Source of the DNA: Paraburkholderia aspalathi
Lineage (GTDB): Bacteria > Pseudomonadota > Gammaproteobacteria > Burkholderiales > Burkholderiaceae
Assembly: GCF_900116445.1 (NCBI RefSeq)
Contig: NZ_FPBH01000001.1
Coordinates: 310,001 to 374,000 of the forward strand
DNA: 64,000 nt
Reading direction: 5' to 3'
How positions within the stretch are numbered: the stretch's first letter is position 1; each line of letters opens with the position of its first letter. The notes beneath the pieces were generated by a model that did no database searches, had not been told where the DNA came from, and saw only the letters and a list, made by a program, of their open reading frames with translations. This document shows, piece after piece, positions 18,197 through 27,435 of the stretch. The position numbers were made by a program, and so were the translations under genes.

Positions 18197-19357
18197 ATGA
18201 ATGTGTTCTGGTTCATTCCGACTCACGGCGACAGCCGCTATCTCGGTACGTCCCAAGGCGCACGCGCAGCGGATTACGACTACTTCCAGCAGATCGCCGT
18301 CGCCGCCGACACGCTCGGCTACGAGGGCGTGCTGCTGCCGACCGGCCGTTCGTGTGAAGACGCATGGGTCGTCGCGTCGAGCCTGATCGCCGCGACCAAA
18401 CGTCTGAAGTTTCTGGTGGCGATCCGTCCGGGCATCTCATCGCCGGGTCTGGCGGCGCGCATGGCGGCGACTTTCGACCGCCTGTCGAATGGGCGTCTCC
18501 TGATCAACGTCGTGACGGGCGGCGATTCGGCTGAACTGGAAGGCGACGGCGTGTTCGTCGATCACGACACGCGCTATGAAATCACCGACGAATTCCTGCA
18601 TATCTGGCGCAAGCTGCTGACGGCCGCGCATACCAACGATTCGATCGATTTCAACGGCAAGCATCTGACCTCGAAGGGTGGCAAGGCGTTGTATCCGCCG
18701 GTGCAGAACCCGCATCCGCCGCTGTGGTTCGGCGGTTCGTCGGCGGCTGCTCACGACATCGCGGGCGATCACATCGACACGTATCTGACGTGGGGCGAGC
18801 CGCCCGCGGCCGTCGCGAAGAAGATCGCCGACATTCGCGCTCGCGCCGAAGCGCGTGGCCGCAAGATCAAGTTCGGCATTCGGTTTCACGTCATCGTGCG
18901 CGAGACCGAAGAAGAAGCGTGGGCTGCCGCCGACAAGCTGATCAGCAAGCTCGATGACGAAACCATTTCCCGTGCGCAGGCTTCGTTCTCGAAGATGGAT
19001 TCCGAAGGACAGCGCCGCATGGCCGCGTTGCACGGCGGGAAGCGCGGCAGCCGCGCGGAACTCGAGGTGTATCCGCATCTGTGGGCGGGTGTCGGTCTCG
19101 TGCGCGGTGGTGCGGGGACGGCGCTGGTCGGCAATCCCGAGCAGGTGGCCGCGCTGATGAACGAGTACGCGGCGCTCGGTGTCGACACGTTCATCCTGTC
19201 CGGCTATCCGCATCTCGAAGAGTCGTATCGGTTCGCTGAACTGGTGTTCCCGCTGCTGCCGGGTCATCAAAGCAAGGTCGCCGGCGGTCCGCTGTCGGGA
19301 CCGTTCGGCGAGATCGTCGGCAACAACTATCTGCCGAACGCGGCAAGTTCGAGCTGA
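18197..19357 (+). CDS. ssuD: Alkanesulfonate monooxygenase
   Basis: FMNH2-dependent monooxygenase (386 aa, bacterial luciferase fold) that cleaves C1-C14 alkanesulfonates to aldehyde and sulfite so that sulfur can be used when sulfate is scarce. The N terminus [19 protein letters not shown] and the segments [15 protein letters not shown] and [14 protein letters not shown] match SsuD along its length. ATG 18197 has AGGAG upstream. It is the first gene of ssuD-ssuC-ssuB-ssuF. The flavin reductase SsuE and the binding protein SsuA are not encoded here. Confidence 0.94.
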   Translation: MNVFWFIPTHGDSRYLGTSQGARAADYDYFQQIAVAADTLGYEGVLLPTGRSCEDAWVVASSLIAATKRLKFLVAIRPGISSPGLAARMAATFDRLSNGRLLINVVTGGDSAELEGDGVFVDHDTRYEITDEFLHIWRKLLTAAHTNDSIDFNGKHLTSKGGKALYPPVQNPHPPLWFGGSSAAAHDIAGDHIDTYLTWGEPPAAVAKKIADIRARAEARGRKIKFGIRFHVIVRETEEEAWAAADKLISKLDDETISRAQASFSKMDSEGQRRMAALHGGKRGSRAELEVYPHLWAGVGLVRGGAGTALVGNPEQVAALMNEYAALGVDTFILSGYPHLEESYRFAELVFPLLPGHQSKVAGGPLSGPFGEIVGNNYLPNAASSS

Positions 19358-19413
19358 GCGCTTGCGCCCGGTTCGGCAATGACGCCCATCGATAAGCAAC
19401 GAGGACAATCATC

Positions 19414-20271
19414 ATGGCGCAATCCACTGTGAGTGCGGAACGAGGCACACAGGCAGGCTCGGGCGCGGCTTTCGGCGCGGGCCTCGTCGGCGCATTGCGG
19501 CGCATCGGCGCGCCTCTCGCGCCGTGGCTCGTGCCGCTGGCGATTCTGCTGGCGTGGGAATTCGCCGCGCGCAGCGGCATTCTTTCGACGCGTGTGCTGC
19601 CCGAGCCGCTCGCGGTCGTGAAGGCCGCATGGTCGCTGATCCAGTCCGGCGAAATGTGGGCGGACGTGAAGGTCAGCACGTGGCGCGCGGTGTCGGGCTT
19701 TACGATCGGCGGCGGCATTGGACTCGTGCTCGGCCTCGCGACGGGTCTCTTCAAACCCGCTGAAATCGCGCTCGATTCGACGGTGCAGATGGTCCGCAAC
19801 ATTCCCGCGCTGGCGATGATCCCGCTGGTGATCCTGTGGTTCGGTATCGAAGAAGAGGCGAAGGTGTTTCTCGTCGCGCTGGGGGTGTTTTTTCCGGTCT
19901 ACGTGAACACGTTTCACGGCATCCGTTCGGTGGATGCCAACCTGATCGAGATGGCGCGCAGCTACGGCGTGAAGGGCTTCGCGCTGTACCGGCATGTGAT
20001 TTTGCCGGGGGCGTTGCCCTCGATTCTGGTCGGCGTGCGGTTTGCGTTCGGGCTGATGTGGGTCACGCTGATCGTCGCTGAAACCATTTCCGCGCAGTCG
20101 GGCATCGGCTACATGACGATGAACGCCCGCGAATTTCTGCAAACCGATGTGGTGGTGGTGGGCATCCTGCTGTACGCGGCGCTCGGCAAACTTGCCGACG
20201 TGCTGGCCAAGACTCTCGAGCGTGTGTCGCTGCGTTGGCATCCTGCCTATCAACGAGGAGCGAAAACATGA
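19414..20271 (+). CDS. ssuC: Sulfonate ABC transporter permease
   Basis: Inner-membrane permease (285 aa) with about six membrane segments, importing aliphatic sulfonates. Seen: the binding-protein-dependent transport pattern with [19 protein letters not shown] and the ATPase-contact loop [24 protein letters not shown]. It lies 56 bases after ssuD, and its stop overlaps the ssuB start (ATGA), so translation of the two is probably coupled. Confidence 0.93.
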   Translation: MAQSTVSAERGTQAGSGAAFGAGLVGALRRIGAPLAPWLVPLAILLAWEFAARSGILSTRVLPEPLAVVKAAWSLIQSGEMWADVKVSTWRAVSGFTIGGGIGLVLGLATGLFKPAEIALDSTVQMVRNIPALAMIPLVILWFGIEEEAKVFLVALGVFFPVYVNTFHGIRSVDANLIEMARSYGVKGFALYRHVILPGALPSILVGVRFAFGLMWVTLIVAETISAQSGIGYMTMNAREFLQTDVVVVGILLYAALGKLADVLAKTLERVSLRWHPAYQRGAKT

Positions 20272-21269
20272 GCGCAACGACATTGTCGGCTTCGTTCGGC
20301 GGCATCGCGGGCAGCGATCTCGAAGCCGAACTGGCGCAACCGCGTACTGTCGATCACAACGCGGACGAGGCTGCCGGCTTCGACCGTGCGGACCCGGCGC
20401 ACGATCGCCAGCGCGCTGATGCCGTGCCTGCGGCGACCGGTGCATCGGCGCGCAACGACGCCAGCCGCTCTGGCGATTTTTCGGTCGAATTGCGCGGCGT
20501 CGGCAAGCAGTACGGCGAGCGCACGGTGCTGTCCGATTTTGATTTGTCGATCGAGCGCGGCAGTTTCGTGGCGATCGTCGGCCGCAGCGGCTGCGGGAAA
20601 TCGACTTTGTTGCGCCTGGTGGCGGGTTTGGAGAAGGCGACGACGGGCGTGCTCGAAAAGCGCGCCGAAGACGGCCAGCCGCTCGACACGCGCATCATGT
20701 TCCAGGACGCGCGGCTTCTGCCCTGGAAGAGCGTGCTACAAAACGTGATGCTCGGCCTCGGCCGCAGCGCTCGTGAAGATGCGCGCGCCGTGCTCGACGA
20801 AGTCGGCTTGCTGGAACGCGCCAACGACTGGCCCGCGCAGCTCTCCGGCGGCCAGCGTCAGCGTGTGGCGCTCGCGCGTGCGCTGGTGCATCGGCCGCAA
20901 TTGCTGCTGCTGGACGAACCGCTCGGCGCGCTCGACGCGTTGACGCGCATCGAAATGCACGCGCTGATCGAACGCCTGTGGCGCGAACATCAATTTACCG
21001 CGCTGCTGGTGACGCACGACGTGCACGAAGCTGTCGCGCTCGGCGATCGGATTCTGCTGATCGAAGAAGGACGCATCGCGCTCGATCAGCCGGTGCCGCT
21101 GGCGCGCCCACGGGCGCGTGCGTCGGCCGGTTTTGCCGCGCTGGAAGAACATGTGTTGCAACGCGTACTGAAGACGGCGCCGAACGACGACGCGCTGTCC
21201 CATCGCGCTTACGACGCACGTGACGAGGGCCGCCTCACGCGGCCGACAGACGTCCGCTGGGCCGTCTGA
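20268..21269 (+). CDS. ssuB: Sulfonate ABC transporter ATP-binding protein
   Basis: Cytoplasmic ATPase (333 aa) powering sulfonate import. Seen: Walker [10 protein letters not shown] near residue 105, the Q-loop FQDARLLPW, the signature [15 protein letters not shown] near residue 188, Walker [13 protein letters not shown], and the switch histidine VTHDVHEA. An N-terminal extension of about 70 residues ahead of the ATPase fold is longer than in E. coli SsuB (255 aa) and looks disordered. The start overlaps the ssuC stop. Confidence 0.93.
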   Translation: MSATTLSASFGGIAGSDLEAELAQPRTVDHNADEAAGFDRADPAHDRQRADAVPAATGASARNDASRSGDFSVELRGVGKQYGERTVLSDFDLSIERGSFVAIVGRSGCGKSTLLRLVAGLEKATTGVLEKRAEDGQPLDTRIMFQDARLLPWKSVLQNVMLGLGRSAREDARAVLDEVGLLERANDWPAQLSGGQRQRVALARALVHRPQLLLLDEPLGALDALTRIEMHALIERLWREHQFTALLVTHDVHEAVALGDRILLIEEGRIALDQPVPLARPRARASAGFAALEEHVLQRVLKTAPNDDALSHRAYDARDEGRLTRPTDVRWAV

Positions 21270-21318
21270 CATCCCTTTTGACTGACTGTTTTCAATCGCT
21301 TTTCTGGAGTCACTCGAT

Positions 21319-21534
21319 ATGACCATTTCCGCAATCAACGTACGCAATCAGTTCAAAGGCAAGGTCAAGGAAATCATCCGCGGGTCGGTGGTGTCCGAGG
21401 TCGATGTGGAGACGCCGTTCGGTATCGTCACCTCGGTGATCACCACGCGTTCGGTCGACGAACTCGACCTGAAGGTCGGCTCGGAAGTGGTCGCGCTGGT
21501 GAAGTCGACGGAGGTGTCGATCGCGCGCCTGTAA
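21319..21534 (+). CDS. ssuF: Mop/TOBE-domain protein SsuF
   Basis: A 71-residue single Mop (molybdopterin-oxyanion binding) domain: INVRNQFKGKVKEIIRGSVVSEV, then VTSVITTRSVDELDLKVGSEVVALVKSTEV. Such proteins bind molybdate or other oxyanions as oligomers. The same gene closes the ssu operon of Pseudomonas putida and related bacteria, where it is needed for sulfonate use. GGAG lies before the ATG, 49 bases after ssuB. Confidence 0.88.
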   Translation: MTISAINVRNQFKGKVKEIIRGSVVSEVDVETPFGIVTSVITTRSVDELDLKVGSEVVALVKSTEVSIARL

Positions 21535-21581
21535 GCGCGACTGCACTGGTCGCGCAGCTCGTACCGTCATGCGCGCCGACG

Positions 21582-21863
21582 CTATTTTGCGTTGGCGCCG
21601 CTGGCGGGCGGCTCGTGCATCATCTTGTCGTTGGTCGCCTGGCGCGGACGCTTGATGGGCATATTGTCCGGATTGCTCGAACCGCCTGAATCGGGGGCCG
21701 CCTCGGGCGGCTTGACCATCGAGGCGCCGCCGTTCTGCGACGCCGCTGGTGTTTTTGGCGCCGGGTTCGGCGTTTGTGCGAACGCCGCCGTGCCGACTGC
21801 GCCAAACATCGCGAGCGCGACGCCCGCCGTCAGCGCCGCCATTCTGTTTCTGTTTCGCTCCAT
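21582..21863 (-). CDS. Small exported protein
   Basis: A 93-residue predicted periplasmic protein. The signal peptide (ending FGAVGTAAFAQ, cut near residue 30) leads a Pro/Ala/Asn-rich mature part with no recognised domain, probably disordered. An ideal AAGGAGG ribosome site precedes ATG 21863. It converges on the end of the ssu operon. Confidence 0.78.
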   Translation of the reverse strand: MERNRNRMAALTAGVALAMFGAVGTAAFAQTPNPAPKTPAASQNGGASMVKPPEAAPDSGGSSNPDNMPIKRPRQATNDKMMHEPPASGANAK

Positions 21864-22003
21864 CTCGTCCTCCTTTCCGATACCGCTTGCCGGTTTGCTG
21901 ACGCGACACATCTGTACGGCACGCAACCCGTATGCCTCGACGCGCCCCTGCGTGCATCCGCGAAACTTGCTAGGATGAATTGAGCACCACGACGGAGACG
22001 GCC

Positions 22004-22201
22004 ATGTCGAAGTCATTAAGTCCGGAAGCGGTTGAAGCGTTGCGGCGCCTGAATGCTGTCGGCGTCGGACAGCCCATGCCGAAGTTTGAGCAATCCGTCA
22101 CGGCGGAGTTGCTGACAAACGGGCTCGCTGCAGAAGCAAGCGGCGGCGAAGTCGAAATCACCTGTAGCGGCCGGCAGTACCTTTCTGGCGATTGCGACTG
22201 A
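22004..22201 (+). CDS. Small hypothetical protein
   Basis: A 65-residue soluble protein (MSKSLSPEAVEALRRLNAVG onward) with two cysteines near its C terminus. No family recognised. The start at ATG 22004 follows GGAGACG. It lies ahead of another short hypothetical gene in the same direction. Confidence 0.6.
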   Translation: MSKSLSPEAVEALRRLNAVGVGQPMPKFEQSVTAELLTNGLAAEASGGEVEITCSGRQYLSGDCD

Positions 22202-22308
22202 TCGTCAGGCGAGGGTGGGCCGGTGCATGCTCCGAGCCGTAACGACGGCCCGGTGGAAAAGTATGGCCGCCAACATTCAAGGGCACGCAAGACACCAAGG
22301 AGGCGATC

Positions 22309-22551
22309 ATGGAGCCGAAGGGCCTCGACATGGGCGACTACCAGGAGCGCTATCAGGACTACGAGATTGAAGTCGCGGTTGAACAGGTGCTCACCGGCGT
22401 CAAAGCGCATTTCCGGGTGTTGCGCAACGATGCGGTGGTCGTTGACTGGCGGCTTGTGCACATCGACACGCTGTGGTCCACCGAGCATGCCGCGGCTCTC
22501 GCGGGCTTCAAGGCGGCGCGCGAAACGATCGATGCCGGGTTCGCCTCATAG
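22309..22551 (+). CDS. Small hypothetical protein
   Basis: An 80-residue soluble protein with a strand-rich first half (YEIEVAVEQVLTGVKAHFRV) and a helical end. No firm family assignment. An AAGGAGG ribosome site lies just before ATG 22309, which supports it being real. Confidence 0.7.
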   Translation: MEPKGLDMGDYQERYQDYEIEVAVEQVLTGVKAHFRVLRNDAVVVDWRLVHIDTLWSTEHAAALAGFKAARETIDAGFAS

Positions 22552-22628
22552 CCACAAGCGCCACAAGCACGTGGGCCGGCAAGCGCATTCGATTAAGCTG
22601 ACGATCTTTCGCCTTGCTGGAGACCGCT

Positions 22629-23009
22629 GTGCACCTGTCGCCTGCCATTCCGATCATCCGCATCTTTTCTGAAGAGAAAGCCAGAGAGTTTTACGTGGAC
22701 TTTCTCGGCTTCACCGTCGACTGGGAACACCGCTTCGAGGCCAATTTTCCGCTCTACATGCAGGTGCGCCGCTCCGACCTGATTTTGCATCTGAGCGAGC
22801 ATCACGGCGACGCGACGCCGGGCTCGACGATTTTCGTGCGGGTGCAGGACATCGATGCGTTGCATGCCGAACTTCAGCGCAAAGATTACAAGTACGGGAA
22901 ACCGGGTATTGAGGAGGTGCCGTGGGGCAAAGAGCTGGAGACGATTGATCCGTTTGGTAACCGGATTCGTTTTTCTGAAGCGCCGAGAGAGGAGGTGCGC
23001 GAGGCGTGA
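22629..23009 (+). CDS. Glyoxalase/bleomycin-resistance superfamily protein
   Basis: Predicted 126-residue vicinal-oxygen-chelate fold protein. Seen: REFYVDFLGFTVDW near residue 20, DLILHLSEHHGDATPG near 55 and TIDPFGNRIRFSE at the end, the layout of the bleomycin-resistance-like group. Whether it binds a metal or a drug is unknown. I chose GTG 22629, with GGAG 7 bases upstream. A strong hairpin at the 3' side separates it from the converging exported-protein gene. Confidence 0.83.
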   Translation: MHLSPAIPIIRIFSEEKAREFYVDFLGFTVDWEHRFEANFPLYMQVRRSDLILHLSEHHGDATPGSTIFVRVQDIDALHAELQRKDYKYGKPGIEEVPWGKELETIDPFGNRIRFSEAPREEVREA

Positions 23010-23059
23010 TGACGAAAGGGGCGTGCCTTGATGCCGCGGGAGCGGCTGCCCCGTAAACG

Positions 23060-23104
23060 GAACTGGGCGCCGACATGCATTGCTGCATGCGCGGCGCCCA
23101 GTTC
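23060..23104. terminator. Long two-part hairpin between convergent genes
   Basis: An outer 13-base stem GAACTGGGCGCCG / CGGCGCCCAGTTC encloses an inner stem CATGCA / TGCATG. It lies between two converging genes and could end transcription from both sides, though no T-run is present. Confidence 0.55.
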
Positions 23105-23144
23105 GGCGGCCGTCTTGTGAACGGCAACCTTCAACGGCGACCGA

Positions 23145-23414
23145 TTAGTGGCCGAAGAAAACCGATTGCGGGCCCGATTCAGCCGGTGCACGCGTACCCG
23201 ATTGCGACGACACGGTGTTCACGCCACCGTATGCATTCGAATCGGCATTAGCGCGTTCAGCTGCAACGGTTTGCGCGTTCTGACCTTGTTGCGAAGCCGG
23301 TGCGCCGACCGACGGACGGTAGAACGGTGCCGGGCCGTAGCCGCTAGCGAATGCGGGAGCAGCGATCGAGGCAGAAACAGCAACCAACAGGGCGGCGATG
23401 AGCTTGGTCTTCAT
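23145..23414 (-). CDS. Small exported protein
   Basis: An 89-residue secreted or periplasmic protein. The signal peptide MKTKLIAALLVAVSASIAAP is followed by a Gly/Pro/Gln/Asn-rich mature part (YGPAPFYRPSVGAPASQQ) without a known domain, of a kind common in Burkholderiales. GGAG precedes ATG 23414. Confidence 0.75.
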   Translation of the reverse strand: MKTKLIAALLVAVSASIAAPAFASGYGPAPFYRPSVGAPASQQGQNAQTVAAERANADSNAYGGVNTVSSQSGTRAPAESGPQSVFFGH

Positions 23415-23840
23415 GGTGTGACTCCGATAAGTTTCGATTTCATTCAGGAAGGCGTCGCAGGAGCCGGTGAGGTGTGTCTGCAACGTCGATGGGAGGCAGT
23501 GTATACCCCTACTATTGAAAATTTGTGCCGATAATCTGAAATTACTATTCTCGGTATTGAAATAATCGAGCGGAGGGTTGTGCGACAGGCATCAGCCGTG
23601 GTCCGACCCCGTCTGTCAAGCGTTTTCGGCTGGCAAAGGCCCGGTTGGGAGGGCGGGTTATTGGTGGTGTTTACTAGCCAACCGCGCTTGTATTCGACGC
23701 TTGGGATGCCTGCCGCCCGGCCATTAAATGCGCTGATTCGTATCACGCCGCTGCATCATGGTCGCAGCGCACGCCGATACCGCTTGCAGTTATTGCTCAA
23801 GCCCGATGTTCCCTTTCGTGCCCTGCTTACGTCCCAAAAA
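23415..23840. other. Intergenic region, possible gene remnant
   Basis: No confident gene in about 430 bases. A frame at 23580-23852 starting with a TG-type codon holds PRLYSTLGMPAARPL and similar sequence that may be left from an old phage-like element, but I cannot confirm it. Confidence 0.35.
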
Positions 23841-23843
23841 GAT

Positions 23844-23895
23844 ACAACTTAGATGTTGTGTTTTTTAGTTTTTTGATACAACATTTGTGTTGTAT
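23844..23895. promoter_or_regulatory. Two HicB-type operator palindromes
   Basis: Two copies of ACAAC-N6-GTTGT, at 23844-23859 and 23878-23893 (the second extended to ATACAAC-N6-GTTGTAT, 23876-23895), 34 bases apart centre to centre. They lie just before hicA, where HicB antitoxins bind to repress their own operon. Confidence 0.72.
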
Positions 23896-23927
23896 TCTTC
23901 CTCGTCTTGCTCAACAAGAGGAGGAAC

Positions 23928-24113
23928 ATGAAGTACAGCGAGTTTAGGAAGTGGCTGAAGAAACAAGGTGCGACTTTTGAAAAGCACAGGAGCGGCTCAA
24001 GTCACTACCGGGTCACGCTCAACGGCAAGACAACCATCTTCCCGGATCACGGCGCCAAGGAAATGGGCACCCATCTCGTCGCGGCGATCAAGAGGCAGCT
24101 TGGTATTAAATGA
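23928..24113 (+). CDS. hicA: HicA-family toxin
   Basis: Predicted 61-residue mRNA interferase toxin with a double-stranded-RNA-binding-like fold. Seen: KYSEFRKWLKKQGATF, then HRSGSSHYRVTLNGK with the catalytic histidine in SSHYRV, and FPDHGAKEMGTHLVAAIKRQLG. It blocks translation unless bound by HicB. AGGAGG precedes ATG 23928. The antitoxin gene follows 77 bases downstream, and paired palindromes lie upstream. It sits just outside the left end of the tRNA-His island. Confidence 0.92.
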   Translation: MKYSEFRKWLKKQGATFEKHRSGSSHYRVTLNGKTTIFPDHGAKEMGTHLVAAIKRQLGIK

Positions 24114-24190
24114 GCAGGAGAGGCGGACGGCCTCTCCCGATAATCGCAGGCTTTGTGTTTTTCTTGAAGCAGTCCCACTGGAGAACCGTA

Positions 24191-24610
24191 ATGTTGTCGT
24201 ACCCCATCGAGCTGACGCCGGATTCTAATGGCACGCTCCTCGTCACGTTTCCGGACGTGCCCGAAGCGATCACCGTTGGAGAGAACGAAGATGATGCAGA
24301 CGTGCAGGCCCTCGACGCACTGGAGGCCGCACTTGAGATCTACTTTTCGGAAAAGCGGTTCATTCCTTTGCCGTCGAAGGCAAAGCGTGGTCAGCGAGTC
24401 GTAACGCTTCCTGCTCTCGTGACCTCGAAGGTCCTGCTTGCAAACGAAATGCTGCAACAGAACGTGCGTAAGGCGGAGTTGGCGCGTCGATTGAAGGTCA
24501 ACCAGGTGCAGGTCGATCGTCTTTTGAATTTCCGCCATTCATCGAAGATCGAGATGGTCGAGTCTGCATTCGCCGTTCTTGGCAGGCGCCTGGAAGTGCG
24601 GTTGGTTTGA
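24191..24610 (+). CDS. hicB: HicB-family antitoxin
   Basis: Predicted 139-residue antitoxin. The N-terminal partial RNase H-like domain (YPIELTPDSNGTLLVTFPDVPEAITVG) binds and masks HicA. The C-terminal helix-turn-helix (RKAELARRLKVNQVQVDRLLN near residue 98) binds the operator. The pair represses its own promoter in known systems, which fits the two palindromes upstream of hicA. ATG 24191. Confidence 0.92.
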   Translation: MLSYPIELTPDSNGTLLVTFPDVPEAITVGENEDDADVQALDALEAALEIYFSEKRFIPLPSKAKRGQRVVTLPALVTSKVLLANEMLQQNVRKAELARRLKVNQVQVDRLLNFRHSSKIEMVESAFAVLGRRLEVRLV

Positions 24611-24668
24611 TCCGCTTCTCTTTCCCAATTGAAACCCTCGCGGCGTGGCAAAGCGCGAGGTAAAACAA

Positions 24669-24700
24669 AAACGGCGTTGTGATTTCTCACAACGCCGTTT
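24669..24700. terminator. Strong terminator at island edge
   Basis: A perfect 14-base stem AAACGGCGTTGTGA with a TTTC loop, followed on the minus strand by TTGTTTTA. It lies outside the island. It was probably the terminator of tRNA-His before the island inserted, and it can also stop transcription from hicB. Confidence 0.82.
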
Positions 24701-24726
24701 GGTCAAACTTTTTACTGCTTGAATTC

Positions 24727-24778
24727 TTTGGGGTGGCTGATGGGGCTCGAACCCACGACAACAGGAATCACAATCCTG
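24727..24778. repeat. Left attachment site (tRNA-His 3' fragment)
   Basis: 52 bases identical to 41406-41457, covering the tRNA-His 3' end from the anticodon stem to past the CCA. Beyond 24778 the sequence leaves the tRNA, so this copy is a fragment. Confidence 0.95.
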
Positions 24779-24903
24779 CGCAAGAGGCGTTTACCGATGT
24801 TGATCAAGATTGATCAGACAATTTAAATTCAATAAAGTCAATGACTTATTGAAACAAGCACATTTCTTCAGATTGACCGAGATTGAGTGTTTACCTCATA
24901 ATT

Positions 24904-24926
24904 TGCCTACATGGTGCCTACACGGA
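24904..24926. repeat. Left copy of 23-base internal repeat
   Basis: Identical to 41331-41353. It contains TGCCTACA twice, 11 bases apart. It lies 125 bases inside the left attachment site and overlaps the leader of the integrase gene, so it may be an integrase or excisionase arm site. Confidence 0.8.
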
Positions 24927-24949
24927 TGCGGCCCTTATCGAGGCAAACG

Positions 24950-26314
24950 ATGAACAAGACGAATTTCACAGCGGACCGGGTAGCATCGTTTCAGTGTGAG
25001 TCCGAAAAAAAACAGAGCATTTATTGGGATGCGAAAACGCCGGGTTTTGGCCTGCGCGTGACGGCAGCGGGTGCGCGGGCATACGTCTATGAGTCGCGCC
25101 TGTTTGGCAAGACGGTACGCCTGACTATTGGTGACGCTCGCGCGTGGACGCTGGGGAAGGCCCGTACCGAGGCCGCGAGGCTCAAGACGGTGATTGATGA
25201 CGGCAAAGACCCGCGCGAGGTCAAGGCCGGGGAGCGCGCCGCCCATGAAGCCAGAAAGGCCGAGGCGCGGCGAAAAGATGTCACGTTGGGCGATGCATGG
25301 TTGGTATATCTCGAAGAACGCCGCCCAAGATGGAGCGAGCTTCACTACCGCGACCATGTAGACCTTTCCAGTGTTGGCGGACAGCCGAAGAAGCGCGGCA
25401 AGGGTTTGACCGAACCGGGGCCGCTTGCGCCGCTGATGCCGCTGAAACCGTCCGACCTGAGCGCGGACCGGATAAGCGCCTGGCTCAAAGCCGAAGCCGC
25501 GAAGCGTCCGGCGCGTGCCCGCCTCGCCTTCAATCTGCTACGCATTTTCGCGGGCTGGTGCGAATCGAAGCCCGAATATCGCGGCTTGGTGGATGCTCAG
25601 GCGGTCTCGACTCGCATCGCAAAAGACACCTTACCCAAGCGGCATGCTAAAGCCGATGTCCTGCAACGCGAACAACTCGCCGCGTGGTTCAAGGCCGTCT
25701 GGCAAATCGAAAACCCTGCCATGACAACCTATCTCATCGCGCTTTTGATTACTGGCGCGCGTCGTGAGGAAATGGCGGCACTCAAATGGGACGACGTGGA
25801 TTTTAAGTGGCGCAGTCTGAGCATTGCCGACAAGGTCGAGGACACGGGCCGGATGATTCCGTTGACGCCTTTCCTTGCTTCGCTACTGGCCGAACTGAAA
25901 CGCCTGAACGATACGCCGCCGAACATTCGGCAGCTTCGCCGCTTGCAACAACGTGGCGAATACTGGCGTCCGTCGCCGTGGGTATTTTCGAGCAAGACGT
26001 CCGCAGACGGACGACTGGCAGCCCCGAACCGGGCGCTGCATCGTGTCTGTCAACTCGTCGGAATCCCTCCCGTGACGCCGCACGGCCTGCGCCGCTCGTT
26101 CGGCACGCTCGCCGAATGGGTCGAAGTGCCGGTCGGGATCGTGGCGCAAATCATGGGTCACGCGCCTTCCGCCCTCGCCGAGAAGCATTACCGCCGCCGC
26201 CCGCTCGACCTGCTGCGCATGTGGCATGACCGAATCGAAGCGTGGTTGCTGGAGCAGGCGGGCATCGAGTTCGATGCGAGCGCCGCGCAAGCGGGGCTTC
26301 ATGCCGTCAAGTAG
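24950..26314 (+). CDS. Tyrosine-type integrase of the island
   Basis: P4-like site-specific recombinase (454 aa) that inserts and excises the island at tRNA-His. The N-terminal domain carries FGLRVTAAGARAYVYESRL typical of this group. The catalytic residues are all seen: Arg271 (GARREE), His378 and Arg381 (HGLRR), His404 (GHAP) and the nucleophile Tyr414 (KHYRRRP). ATG 24950 is preceded by GAGG. It lies next to the left attachment site, away from the intact tRNA. It looks active. Confidence 0.95.
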   Translation: MNKTNFTADRVASFQCESEKKQSIYWDAKTPGFGLRVTAAGARAYVYESRLFGKTVRLTIGDARAWTLGKARTEAARLKTVIDDGKDPREVKAGERAAHEARKAEARRKDVTLGDAWLVYLEERRPRWSELHYRDHVDLSSVGGQPKKRGKGLTEPGPLAPLMPLKPSDLSADRISAWLKAEAAKRPARARLAFNLLRIFAGWCESKPEYRGLVDAQAVSTRIAKDTLPKRHAKADVLQREQLAAWFKAVWQIENPAMTTYLIALLITGARREEMAALKWDDVDFKWRSLSIADKVEDTGRMIPLTPFLASLLAELKRLNDTPPNIRQLRRLQQRGEYWRPSPWVFSSKTSADGRLAAPNRALHRVCQLVGIPPVTPHGLRRSFGTLAEWVEVPVGIVAQIMGHAPSALAEKHYRRRPLDLLRMWHDRIEAWLLEQAGIEFDASAAQAGLHAVK

Positions 26315-26458
26315 CGCGCCCATGCGCCGGACGCGCAATGCGCTCGCGAGCCCGCTAAACTCTCTTTGCCCCTGCCCGCTCGACGGAGCGCAAAGCCGGA
26401 CACCTTCACCAGCCGGGGGGGCATCCTAATTGAAGGCGGCGCAAGAAGGGCGCGAGCA

Positions 26459-27109
26459 ATGGAAAAAGAACCGCACTGGATAGGCCACCGCACGGCTGAC
26501 CGCCGTCAAACGGAGAATGGCTATTTGTACCGCGACCCGGACAATCAAAGCCTTGCCATCTTGATTGGATCTGATTTTCACAGGGGCACCCAGATTTTCG
26601 ACGGCGCGAACCTTTGGGAGTTAGACCGGTTTGTCGAAAGCTTAGAGGCTAACGCCGACCCGGCGGCGGAGAAATTCCGCGAAGCGCTCAACGCCGTTCG
26701 GGAACTCTACAAGAACGGGGACCTGGTTGGGGAAATCGGTAACAGTAAGGATTGGAAATCATTGCGTGCCCATGCCGAAATCATCAATGCTGGGATGCGG
26801 GCGCAAACGCTATTGGACGCCGCGCCATCCGTGGGCAGCACGGCAAACAATGGAAAGGTTCACTCATTGATGCGGCGTACGAACGCTCTTGATGCCGTTA
26901 TCAGGATGGCAAAAGCGAGCGCAGCGGAGCCGGACGACTATCAGTCAGTGTGGGCCGCGTTGGTCCAATTGGCCCAACGGAAGGAGCGTCCTGCGCCTCT
27001 GACGGGTTATGCGGAAGGCGAAGGTGTGTTGTATCAAGACGGCGAAAACCCTTGCAAATCGTTTACGAAGGCTGCGCTGCGGAAAAGGATGAATCCGCGC
27101 GCCCGCTAA
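26459..27109 (+). CDS. Hypothetical island protein
   Basis: A 216-residue soluble protein of unknown function. It starts EKEPHWIGHRTADRRQTENG and is mostly helical afterwards. No catalytic motif is recognised. AGAAGGG precedes ATG 26459. It lies between the integrase and the replication-type genes, where small island accessory proteins are common. Confidence 0.72.
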   Translation: MEKEPHWIGHRTADRRQTENGYLYRDPDNQSLAILIGSDFHRGTQIFDGANLWELDRFVESLEANADPAAEKFREALNAVRELYKNGDLVGEIGNSKDWKSLRAHAEIINAGMRAQTLLDAAPSVGSTANNGKVHSLMRRTNALDAVIRMAKASAAEPDDYQSVWAALVQLAQRKERPAPLTGYAEGEGVLYQDGENPCKSFTKAALRKRMNPRAR

Positions 27110-27172
27110 CGCCCGCCAACGCCCGCTAATGCCCGCATCTATCGGGGAAAGAAAAGACTCGTCAAAAAATCG

Positions 27173-27218
27173 GTATCACCTTAACTCAACGCCGCTAATC
27201 GCGGCGGGACGGTGATAC
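27173..27218 (+). promoter_or_regulatory. Nested inverted repeat ahead of AlpA-like gene
   Basis: Outer arms GTATCACC (27173-27180) and GGTGATAC (27211-27218) enclose inner arms CGCCGC and GCGGCG (27190-27206). The right outer arm ends four bases before the ATG at 27223, so the RNA form would cover the ribosome site, and the DNA form could be an operator. Confidence 0.6.
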
Positions 27219-27222
27219 GAAG

Positions 27223-27435
27223 ATGACGACCGACCAACTCGCGGCGATTTCGAAGAATCGCCCACGTCTCTCGACCGAAGAACTTGCGGTGCTGCTGGCG
27301 CTGCGCCCGCAATCCATCCGCAAGCGCTACTGCCAGACCGGCGCTTACTTCTGCCTGCGCCCGGTCAAGCTGCCGAACGGCCGCTTGATGTGGCCCGCCG
27401 ATTCCCTTGAGCAATTGGTGGAAGAGGCAGGCTAA
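27223..27435 (+). CDS. AlpA/excisionase-like DNA-binding protein
   Basis: A 70-residue predicted winged-helix protein. LSTEELAVLLALRPQSIRKRYCQTGAYF looks like the helix-turn-helix of AlpA and excisionase proteins, and LPNGRLMWPADSLEQLV is the typical wing. Such proteins control the integrase or aid excision. Its stop overlaps the next ATG (TAATG), so the two are translationally coupled. Confidence 0.75.
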   Translation: MTTDQLAAISKNRPRLSTEELAVLLALRPQSIRKRYCQTGAYFCLRPVKLPNGRLMWPADSLEQLVEEAG

